Assembly (NCBI GenBank): GCA_015662615.1
Contig: DQTU01000012.1
Span: 1 to 9,025 of the forward strand
Length of the DNA stretch: 9,025 nt
Source of the DNA: Campylobacterales bacterium
Lineage (GTDB): Bacteria > Campylobacterota > Campylobacteria > Campylobacterales > QNZT01
Direction: 5' to 3'
A program made the translations under genes and the position numbers. Positions 1 to 6,617 of the stretch are shown one piece after another. The notes under the pieces are model-generated. The model was not told the origin of the DNA. It saw only the letters and a list, made by a program, of their open reading frames with translations, and did not search any database. Positions within the stretch are counted from its first letter, which is position 1. Each line of letters opens with the position of its first letter.

Positions 1-2172
1 CTGGTTGATGGTCAAGGAAACTTTGGTTCTGTAGATGGTGATAATGCGGCTGCTATGCGTTATACGGAAGCTAGGATGACAACTTTGGCTGAAGAGCTTT
101 TAAAAGATTTAGATAAAGATACTGTTGATTTTATACCAAACTATGATGATAGTATGAGAGAACCAGATGTATTGCCAGCTCGTGTGCCAAACTTATTGTT
201 AAATGGTTCAAGTGGTATTGCTGTTGGTATGGCAACAAATATTCCTCCCCATAACATGGATGAGCTTATCAGTGCGTTGCTTGATATGCTTGAGAATAAA
301 GATATCAGTATTGATGAGTTGACAGAACATATCAAAGGACCTGATTTCCCAACGGGCGGTATTATCTTTGGAAAACAGGGTATTCGAGATGCCTATGCCA
401 CTGGACGTGGGCGTGTTAAGATAAGAGCTAAAATTCATATCGAAACTAAAAAATCAAAAGATGTTATTGTTATTGATGAATTACCCTATCAAGTAAATAA
501 AGCAAAATTGATTGAAAGTACAGCAAATCTGGTAAGAGATAAACAGATAGAGGGAATTTCTGAGATTAGAGATGAGTCTGATCGTGAGGGGATGAGAGTT
601 GTTATCGAGCTAAAACGAGATGCCATGAGTGAGATCGTTTTAAATAATCTTTACAAATCAACCTCTATGCAGATGACTTTTGGTGTAATCCTTCTTGCTA
701 TTTATAATAAAGAGCCAAAAGTATTTAATCTAAAAGAACTACTTGAGCTTTTCCTTTCACATAGAAAAACAGTAATTATTCGACGTACTATATTTGAGCT
801 TGAAAAAGCAAAAGCAAGAGCGCATATCTTAGAGGGTCTTAAAATTGCACTTGATAATATCGATGAAGTTATCAAAGTAATTAGAGCTTCAAGAGATACG
901 GCAGATGCCAAAGAGTCTTTAGTAGAAAAGTTTGGATTATCAGAGGTTCAAGCAGCTGCAATTTTGGATATGAAACTAAACCGACTTACTGGATTAGAGC
1001 GAGATAAAATTGAGGCAGAACTTGCTGAACTTATGCAGTTGATTGCAGAGTTAGCTGCTATCTTAAAAAGTGAAGAGCTTTTAAATGCGTTGATTAAAGA
1101 AGAGCTTATCGAAATAAAAGCAAAATTTAGCTCTCCTAGACGAACTGAAATTGTTGAAGATTATGATGAGATTGATATCGAAGATCTTATACCAAATGAG
1201 CCGATGGTTGTGACTATAACGCATCGTGGTTATATCAAAAGAGTTCCATTAAAACAGTACGAAAAACAGCATCGTGGTGGAAAAGGTAAAACTGCATTGA
1301 CCACTTATGAAGATGATTTTATTGAAAATTTCTTTACTTCAAATACACATGATACCTTGATGTTTGTAACTAACTTTGGACAACTATACTGGCTTAAAGT
1401 TTATAGGATTCCTGAGGGAAGTAGAACAGCAAAAGGTAAAGCAGTAGTGAATTTGATAAAACTTCAACCAGATGAGAAGATACGATCAATCATCCCAACT
1501 ACTGATTTTGATGAGTCTAAATCATTGGCATTTTTTACTAAAAATGGAATTGTAAAAAGAACAAATCTCAATGAATTTAAAAATATTAGATCAGTGGGTG
1601 TGAGAGCTATTACGCTAAATGAAACTGATGAGTTAGTTGATGCTATGATTGTTGAAGATAAACATAAATATCTTTTTGCTGTCACTAAAAAAGGTATGTG
1701 TATTCGTTTTGTTAAAGAGGATGCTAGAGAGATAGGAAGAACTGCTCGTGGTGTTGCAGCTATCAAGTTTAAACAAGAGGGCGATGAAGTTGTTGGTGCG
1801 ATAGTGATAAGAGATGATCAGCAAGAGCTTCTAACCTTGAGTGAAAAAGGAATAGGTAAGCGAACAACAGCAGATGAGTATCGTGAGCAAAAAAGAGCGG
1901 GCAAAGGTGTGATTGCTATGAAGCTTACCGCTAAAACCAAAGATCTGGTAGGTGTAGTACTTGTAGATGAAGAGAAAGATCTTATGATACTTACTTCAAG
2001 TGGTAAAATGATTCGAGTTGACATGCAAAGTATCAGAAAAGCAGGACGAAATACAAGTGGTGTAATTGTTGTAAGAGTAGAGGGTGATGAAACGGTTGCC
2101 AGCATTGCTAGATGCCCAAAAGAGGATAAGCCTAAAGATGAAGAGGATGAAATTGTAGAAAATGGTGATTAA
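1..2172 (+). CDS. gyrA: DNA gyrase subunit A, 5'-truncated by window edge
   Basis: GyrA is the breakage-reunion subunit of the A2B2 gyrase that introduces negative supercoils using ATP. The frame is open from base 1, giving 723 residues of a protein usually about 820-870 long; by comparison with E. coli GyrA the window starts near its residue 102. The active-site tyrosine is in AAAMRYTEAR (tat at 61-63). The conserved IPNLL-like/NGSSGIAVGMATNIPPHN block follows, then the coiled-coil tower and its CxxC-less gate region. The C-terminal domain shows about six pinwheel blades (roughly 1210-2118), each with a G-x-x-x/I-K-R-type strand. The GyrA box reads QHRGGKG (1267-1287), against the usual QRRGGKG. 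The large insertion seen in the E. coli tower region is absent, as in many non-gammaproteobacteria. The protein ends in an acidic tail (KDEEDEIVENGD). Quinolone positions 83 and 87 lie outside the window. The GyrA box and acidic tail distinguish it from ParC. Confidence 0.97.
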   Translation: MVDGQGNFGSVDGDNAAAMRYTEARMTTLAEELLKDLDKDTVDFIPNYDDSMREPDVLPARVPNLLLNGSSGIAVGMATNIPPHNMDELISALLDMLENKDISIDELTEHIKGPDFPTGGIIFGKQGIRDAYATGRGRVKIRAKIHIETKKSKDVIVIDELPYQVNKAKLIESTANLVRDKQIEGISEIRDESDREGMRVVIELKRDAMSEIVLNNLYKSTSMQMTFGVILLAIYNKEPKVFNLKELLELFLSHRKTVIIRRTIFELEKAKARAHILEGLKIALDNIDEVIKVIRASRDTADAKESLVEKFGLSEVQAAAILDMKLNRLTGLERDKIEAELAELMQLIAELAAILKSEELLNALIKEELIEIKAKFSSPRRTEIVEDYDEIDIEDLIPNEPMVVTITHRGYIKRVPLKQYEKQHRGGKGKTALTTYEDDFIENFFTSNTHDTLMFVTNFGQLYWLKVYRIPEGSRTAKGKAVVNLIKLQPDEKIRSIIPTTDFDESKSLAFFTKNGIVKRTNLNEFKNIRSVGVRAITLNETDELVDAMIVEDKHKYLFAVTKKGMCIRFVKEDAREIGRTARGVAAIKFKQEGDEVVGAIVIRDDQQELLTLSEKGIGKRTTADEYREQKRAGKGVIAMKLTAKTKDLVGVVLVDEEKDLMILTSSGKMIRVDMQSIRKAGRNTSGVIVVRVEGDETVASIARCPKEDKPKDEEDEIVENGD

Positions 2173-2207
2173 GCAAAAAGCTACTTTAAAGGTAGCTTCT
2201 GCTTTTT
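2173..2207. terminator. Bidirectional hairpin terminator between gyrA and the rhodanese gene
   Basis: The arms AAGCTAC (2178-2184) and GTAGCTT (2192-2198) form a perfect 7-bp stem around a 7-nt loop. A further GC pair can form outside a small internal loop. The plus strand continues with five Ts (2203-2207), and the five As at 2175-2179 read as Ts on the minus strand. It sits between convergent genes and so can end both transcripts. The rhodanese stop codon (2181-2183) lies within the left arm. The stem is short and AT-rich, so its efficiency is uncertain. Confidence 0.72.
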
Positions 2208-2585
2208 CCATTCGATGATGCCACCTTTTACATTGTAGCTTTTAAATCCTGCATTTGAGAGTATCCTTGAGGCGGTAACACTTCTGTTTCCACTTTGGCA
2301 GTAAACAAAAATCTTGGTACTTTTGTATTTTTCTAATTTATCAAGATTTCTCTCTAGTATTTGAACTGGAACTAAGATATGATTTTTTATTGCCCCGTCA
2401 CTTTTTATCTCTTCTTTGGTTCTCACATCTAAAAGTGTGATGTTTGTGTCTGTAAGCATTTGGTTATATGCATTTAGTACGGTTATATCTTCGTAGTTTT
2501 TTAATATATACCCTTTTTGATATAAGATATAAACTCCCATGGCAAGTAATATTATCCAAAAGAGTATGTCGGTAAATTTTTTCAT
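2181..2585 (-). CDS. Membrane-anchored single-domain rhodanese (sulfurtransferase-like)
   Basis: This 134-residue protein has an N-terminal hydrophobic helix (about residues 6-23) after MKKF, followed by one rhodanese domain. The positive N-terminus predicts an N-in anchor or uncleaved signal, placing the domain in the periplasm (inference). The domain shows the LLDVRTKEE strand-turn (51-59), the active-site loop CQSGNRS with catalytic Cys96, and the closing motif KGGIIEWKKQKLPL. Rhodaneses carry persulfide sulfur on this cysteine and move it to acceptors such as thiols or cyanide; the physiological substrate cannot be read from sequence. The ATG start (2583-2585) has AAGGA 5 nt upstream (plus coordinates 2591-2595). 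The gene converges on gyrA and diverges from the flgR-like gene, so it is probably transcribed alone. A role in sulfur metabolism would fit a sulfur-oxidising campylobacterote but is a guess. Confidence 0.9.
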   Translation of the reverse strand: MKKFTDILFWIILLAMGVYILYQKGYILKNYEDITVLNAYNQMLTDTNITLLDVRTKEEIKSDGAIKNHILVPVQILERNLDKLEKYKSTKIFVYCQSGNRSVTASRILSNAGFKSYNVKGGIIEWKKQKLPLK

Positions 2586-2671
2586 GTCAATCCTTAAGGC
2601 GTATTTATACAGAAAGAAATATTAACAATATATTAGATATTATAGTTATATAAACATATTAAGGTATAAAG
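2586..2671. promoter_or_regulatory. Divergent promoter region, rhodanese / flgR-like operon
   Basis: This is an 86-bp, very AT-rich spacer between two divergent starts. On the minus strand a perfect TATAAT (plus coordinates 2639-2644) would start a leader of about 45 nt for the rhodanese gene. On the plus strand TATTAT (2638-2643) is a -10 candidate for the regulator operon, sharing nearly the same bases. No convincing -35 pairs with either at 16-18 bp, though TTAACA occurs at 2622-2627; weak -35 elements are usual in Campylobacterota. The ribosome-binding site AAGG (2661-2664) lies 7 nt before the TTG start at 2672. No sigma54-type GG-N10-GC element was seen. Confidence 0.5.
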
Positions 2672-4030
2672 TTGAAAATTGCAATTGTAGAAGACGATAT
2701 CAGTATGAGAAAATCTCTTGAGATTGCTTTAACAGAGTATAAAGAGTTTGAAGTTACAACATTTAAAAATGCCACTGATGCTCTAAAAAAGCTTGATTCT
2801 AGTTATCAGTTGATTGTTACAGACATTAATATGCCTAAAATAGATGGTATTGAGTTTATCAAGCAAATTGATTTCAAAACAAATTTTATAATCATGACAG
2901 GAAATGCTACCTTAAATCGAGCAGTAGAGTCAATGCGATTAGGTGTTAAGGATTTTTTAACTAAACCTTTTGAAATTGAAACATTAGTTGAAGCGATTAA
3001 GAGAAGTGCAGAGATTGCCAAAGTAGAAGCTGAATATGAGCGTCGTTATGAGGGAAAAGATAGAAGAGTTGGTTTACCGGATACTAGGCTAGTGAAGAGT
3101 GAAAGGCGAAAGCCTAGAAGTGACAGAAGAAAACATTTTTATGGATACTCCCAAAAGCTAGAGAAAATTTTAAATCTTGTAGAAAAAGCTGCAAAGACAG
3201 ATGCCTCAGTCATGCTTCTTGGGGAGAGTGGTGTTGGAAAAGAGTTATTTGCAAAAGAGGTGCATTATCTCTCTCCTCGATATGCACAGCCGTTTATTCC
3301 TATCAACATGGCTGCAATTCCTGATAACCTTCTAGAAAGTGAACTTTTTGGATATGAAAAGGGTGCTTTTACTGATGCAACTGCTATGAAAAAAGGTTTG
3401 TTTGAAACAGCACACAAAGGAACACTTTTTTTAGATGAGATTGGTGAGATGCCATTGGCTTTGCAAGCTAAACTTTTGAGGGTTTTGCAAGAGCATGAAA
3501 TCTATCGCGTTGGTGGAACAAAGGCGATAAAAATAGATGTTCGTATTGTTTCAGCAACTAATGCAAATATTTTAGAACAGATAGAAAACAAAAAGTTTCG
3601 TGAAGATCTATACTATCGACTCAATACAATTCCTGTGAAAATTCCACCTCTTCGTGAGCGTAAAGAGGAGATTGAAGATATTGCTAAAGAGAGACTTTAT
3701 AAAGTGTGTAGAAAGTATGATTTTGAGCATAAGAGCTTAAGTGATGATGCCTTAAAAGCACTATATGATTATGCTTGGCCAGGAAATATTAGAGAGTTAT
3801 TTTCTGTAGTTGAGAGAGCCGCAATTTTAAGTGAATCAGATATTATTGAAGCACCGGATCTGTTCCTTGAGAGTAGAAAAAGTCAAAAAAGTATCAAAGA
3901 TTTAGAAAAAGAGCTTATAATAGAGCTTTTAAAAGATTTTGACAATGATTTGGATAAAAGTGCAAAGGCACTGGGAGTAAGTCGTACAAATTTAAATAAA
4001 AAAATTGATAAATACAGTATAGAGGTTTAG
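2672..4030 (+). CDS. flgR: Sigma54-dependent response regulator, NtrC type, FlgR-like
   Basis: This 452-residue protein has three domains. The receiver (1-115) has acidic pair D8/D9, phosphoacceptor D51, T76 and K98-P99. The AAA+ sigma54 activator domain (about 158-385) has Walker A GESGVGKE (184-191), a sigma54-contact loop reading GAFTDA (231-236) instead of GAFTGA, Walker B LFLDE (252-256), arginine-finger segment FREDLYYRL (309-317) and sensor II WPGNIREL (369-376). A Fis-type helix-turn-helix ends the protein (about 412-450, SRTNLNKKIDKY). A charged Arg-rich linker spans 118-157. It would activate RpoN promoters after phosphorylation by a histidine kinase. The flgR name rests on the gyrA-flgR-asd order recalled from Campylobacter jejuni, where FlgS/FlgR drive rod and hook genes; another NtrC-family role is possible. 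The TTG start is chosen because the next ATG (codon 12) would remove the acidic pocket. It opens the operon, 3 nt before asd. Confidence 0.85.
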   Translation: MKIAIVEDDISMRKSLEIALTEYKEFEVTTFKNATDALKKLDSSYQLIVTDINMPKIDGIEFIKQIDFKTNFIIMTGNATLNRAVESMRLGVKDFLTKPFEIETLVEAIKRSAEIAKVEAEYERRYEGKDRRVGLPDTRLVKSERRKPRSDRRKHFYGYSQKLEKILNLVEKAAKTDASVMLLGESGVGKELFAKEVHYLSPRYAQPFIPINMAAIPDNLLESELFGYEKGAFTDATAMKKGLFETAHKGTLFLDEIGEMPLALQAKLLRVLQEHEIYRVGGTKAIKIDVRIVSATNANILEQIENKKFREDLYYRLNTIPVKIPPLRERKEEIEDIAKERLYKVCRKYDFEHKSLSDDALKALYDYAWPGNIRELFSVVERAAILSESDIIEAPDLFLESRKSQKSIKDLEKELIIELLKDFDNDLDKSAKALGVSRTNLNKKIDKYSIEV

Positions 4031-4033
4031 AGT

Positions 4034-5071
4034 ATGAGAAAGTTTAATGTAGCCGTTGTTGGTGCAACTGGGGCAGTGGGTGAAGAGTTTTATGAGTTAT
4101 TTAAAGAGTATAATTTCCCGATAAATAAATTGGTTCCATTAGCGAGTGCAAGAAGTGTTGGAAAAACAATAGAATATCGTAATCGTGAAATTCCAGTCCA
4201 AGAGTTAACCCATGATATATTTGAAAAAGAGGAAATTGATATCGCATTTTTCTCAGCGGGTGGAAGTATCTCTGCGGAGTTTGCATCTTCTGCCGTAGAA
4301 GCTGGAGCGGTTGTGATTGACAATACTAGCCATTTTAGAATGGATGAAGATATCCCACTTGTGGTTCCTGAGGTAAATCCTGAAGATATAAAAGAGTGGA
4401 GAAACAAAGGAATTATTGCCAATCCTAACTGTTCTACTATCCAGATGGTTCAAGCTTTGAAAGCGGTGGATGATCTGTATGGTATCAAAAGAGTAAATGT
4501 TAGTACTTATCAAGCGACAAGTGGGGCTGGAAAAGCTGGAATGGAAGAGCTTGTAAAACAGATGCAAGACTTTTTTGCTTTTAAACTTAGTGAGAGTGAA
4601 TGTAATGCTTTTGCTCACCAAATTGCACTAAATGTTATTCCTCATGTAGATGTTCCTCAGCCAAATGGTTTTACCAAAGAGGAGATGAAGATGATAAATG
4701 AGACTAGAAAAATTCTTCATAAAGATATCGAAGTGGCTGCAACATGTGTAAGAGTTCCAGTTTTGAGAAGTCATAGTGAGTCCATCACGGTAACATTTGA
4801 AGATGGTGTTGATGTTGATATTGAAAAAGTGCGAGAAGCATTTGAAAACTTTGAAAACTTAGTCGTGCAAGATGATATAGAAAACAATATTTATCCGATG
4901 CCAAAAAATGCAACTGATACAGATTTTACCTATGTTGGCAGGATAAGAAAAGATTTATTTAGAGATAATATCCTTCATTTTTGGAATGTGGCTGACCAAA
5001 TTCGAGTTGGTGCGGCGACAAATTCGTTGAGAATAGCACAAAAGTGGATAGAGATGGTGGAAGATAATTAA
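4034..5071 (+). CDS. asd: Aspartate-semialdehyde dehydrogenase
   Basis: Asd reduces L-4-aspartyl phosphate to aspartate semialdehyde with NADPH in the cytoplasm. This is the branch point to lysine/diaminopimelate, threonine and methionine, and so to peptidoglycan. At 345 residues it has normal length. It shows the nucleotide-binding motif GATGAVG (10-16), the FFSAGGS loop (72-78), catalytic Cys133 in NPNCST, the STYQATSGAGKAG motif with Gln160, substrate-binding Arg240 (RVPVLRSH) and catalytic-base His247, and the C-terminal WNVADQIRVGAATNSLR segment (317-333). All expected catalytic residues are present. The ATG at 4034 follows the regulator stop by 3 nt, and its AGAGG ribosome-binding site (4020-4025 region) lies within the end of that gene. 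Its stop shares one base with the next start (TAATG at 5069-5073), indicating coupled translation. The short Cys-to-His spacing and these motifs match the Gram-positive/epsilon-type Asd branch (inference). Confidence 0.96.
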   Translation: MRKFNVAVVGATGAVGEEFYELFKEYNFPINKLVPLASARSVGKTIEYRNREIPVQELTHDIFEKEEIDIAFFSAGGSISAEFASSAVEAGAVVIDNTSHFRMDEDIPLVVPEVNPEDIKEWRNKGIIANPNCSTIQMVQALKAVDDLYGIKRVNVSTYQATSGAGKAGMEELVKQMQDFFAFKLSESECNAFAHQIALNVIPHVDVPQPNGFTKEEMKMINETRKILHKDIEVAATCVRVPVLRSHSESITVTFEDGVDVDIEKVREAFENFENLVVQDDIENNIYPMPKNATDTDFTYVGRIRKDLFRDNILHFWNVADQIRVGAATNSLRIAQKWIEMVEDN

Positions 5072-5586
5072 TGAAAGCAATAGAAAAGATTTTTGAGAGC
5101 ATACTTTGGAATGGGAGACTTTTTGTACTTTTGGCGGTTATATTTAGTGTGATTGGATCTATCATACTATTTATAGTTGCAAGTGTAGATATTTATGTAG
5201 TTGCTGCTGAAACGATTACAGTGTATGTTACGCATGCCCATCCAGATAATTTTCATGAAATGGTTGTTAGTGGTATCATTGGAGCAGTTGATCTCTACCT
5301 GATGGCGGTTGTTATGCTTATTTTTAGTTTTGGTCTTTATGAACTTTTTATCTCAGAGATAGAGCTGGCAAAAAATAGTAGTGCATCAAAAGTTTTAGAG
5401 ATTCACTCTTTGGATCAGTTAAAAGATAAACTTGCTAAAGTGATTGTAATGGTTTTAGTGGTAAGCTTTTTTCAAAGAGTATTACATACCGAGTATAATG
5501 GTGCGTTAGAAATGCTCTATTTTTCAGGCTCAATTTTAGCGTTATCAGTTGGGTTATATTTTTTACATAAAGGTGGGGAACATTAA
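5071..5586 (+). CDS. UPF0114 (YqhA) family inner-membrane protein
   Basis: This 171-residue integral membrane protein has four predicted helices (about 16-38, 65-91, 121-138 and 146-166). A His/Asp-containing segment (VTHAHPDNFHEM, about 53-64) links helices 1 and 2, and a charged loop (about 92-120) links helices 2 and 3. The family match rests on the conserved AVDLYLMAVVMLIFSFGLYE stretch (72-91) and on the LDQLKDKLAKVI segment at the start of helix 3, which resembles E. coli YqhA. The family has no firmly established biochemical function. The gene overlaps asd upstream and hemE downstream by one base each (TAATG at both ends), so it is almost certainly co-transcribed and translationally coupled with them. 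A purine-rich GGTGGAAG sequence about 9 nt before the ATG serves as ribosome-binding site. Functional linkage to haem or aspartate metabolism is not shown. Confidence 0.87.
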   Translation: MKAIEKIFESILWNGRLFVLLAVIFSVIGSIILFIVASVDIYVVAAETITVYVTHAHPDNFHEMVVSGIIGAVDLYLMAVVMLIFSFGLYELFISEIELAKNSSASKVLEIHSLDQLKDKLAKVIVMVLVVSFFQRVLHTEYNGALEMLYFSGSILALSVGLYFLHKGGEH

Positions 5587-6617
5587 TGGGTAAGATATTT
5601 GTAGATGCATGTTTTGGAAAAGAGACTCCTTATACGCCAGTTTGGATGATGAGACAGGCGGGGCGTTATCTGCCTGAGTATATGGAAGTTAGAGCTGAAG
5701 CTGGAAATTTTTTAAACCTTTGCCATAACCCAAAACTTGCTTGCGAAGTTACCCTGCAACCTATTGATATCGTTGGAGTTGATGCAGCGATAATGTTTTC
5801 TGATATTTTGGTAGTTCCAAATGAGATGGGCATGGAACTAGACTTTATAAAAGGTGAAGGTCCGATATTTGCTAATCCTATCCGTGATGAGAAAGCACTA
5901 GATGCACTTATCGGTGGTGAAGAAGCTGCAAATAAACTGACTTATGTTTATGATACTTTGAAACTTATAAGAGCAGAGTTAGCGGATGATAAAGCACTCA
6001 TAGGATTCACAGGAAGCCCGTGGACGCTCGCTACCTACATGATAGAGGGACAGGGTACAAAAACTTACAATATCGTTAAAAAAGAGATTTATTCAAACCC
6101 TGAGTTTATGCATAAACTTTTAGCAAAAGTGACTGAGGTTATTAAATTTTATTTAGAGAAACAGATAGAAGCTGGAGCGGATGTGGTTCAGATATTTGAC
6201 TCATGGGCAGCAGCTCTTGAAGAGAGTAAATACTTTGAGTTTAGCTGGAGCTATATGAAAGAGATTGCAGCACATATCAAAGCAAAATATCCTCATATCC
6301 CAATCATCATGTTTCCAAAAGGAATTCCTGCGTATCTTGATAAGATAGATGGAGATTTTGATGTGTTTGGTGTGGATTGGGCAACTCCAATGGCATATGC
6401 AAAAGAGAAACTTGGAGATAAATATGTGCTTCAAGGCAACATGGAACCATGTCGTCTCTATTCACAAGAGGCAACAAAAGAGTGTGTTGAATCACTTGCT
6501 GAAACTATGAAAGACGGAAGACATATCTTCAATCTAGGTCATGGAATACTTCCTGATGTTTCAGTTGAAAATGCAAAATATTTTGTAAAACTTTGCCAAG
6601 AAGTTAGTAAACGATAA
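5586..6617 (+). CDS. hemE: Uroporphyrinogen decarboxylase
   Basis: HemE removes the four acetate carboxyls of uroporphyrinogen III to give coproporphyrinogen III in the cytoplasm, and needs no cofactor. The 343 residues match the family's usual length. Signature 1 is PVWMMRQAGRYLPEY (18-32) with substrate-contact Arg23 and Arg27. Asp73 in FSDIL is the pyrrole-binding catalytic aspartate. Signature 2 is GFTGSPWTLATYMIEG (140-155) with Tyr151. Ser206 (FDSWA) and His319 (NLGHGI) complete the pocket, and the protein ends with the usual LPDVSVENAKYFV segment. The ATG overlaps the UPF0114 stop by one base (TAATG, 5584-5588). A strong AGGTGGGGA ribosome-binding site (5571-5580 region) precedes it, suggesting that this gene is translated well on its own as well as by coupling. 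No haem-linked regulatory site is visible because there is no upstream spacer. Confidence 0.97.
   Translation: MGKIFVDACFGKETPYTPVWMMRQAGRYLPEYMEVRAEAGNFLNLCHNPKLACEVTLQPIDIVGVDAAIMFSDILVVPNEMGMELDFIKGEGPIFANPIRDEKALDALIGGEEAANKLTYVYDTLKLIRAELADDKALIGFTGSPWTLATYMIEGQGTKTYNIVKKEIYSNPEFMHKLLAKVTEVIKFYLEKQIEAGADVVQIFDSWAAALEESKYFEFSWSYMKEIAAHIKAKYPHIPIIMFPKGIPAYLDKIDGDFDVFGVDWATPMAYAKEKLGDKYVLQGNMEPCRLYSQEATKECVESLAETMKDGRHIFNLGHGILPDVSVENAKYFVKLCQEVSKR

Noticed and set aside
1464..1766. Minus-strand open frame of about 100 codons inside gyrA
   Set aside because: It lies fully antisense to the conserved GyrA C-terminal blades, has Ser/Leu-rich composition typical of a shadow frame, and lacks a ribosome-binding site.
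4090..4621. Overlapping minus-strand frames inside asd (110 and 122 codons)
   Set aside because: Both are antisense to intact Asd catalytic motifs, overlap each other, and show no start signals or domain-like pattern.
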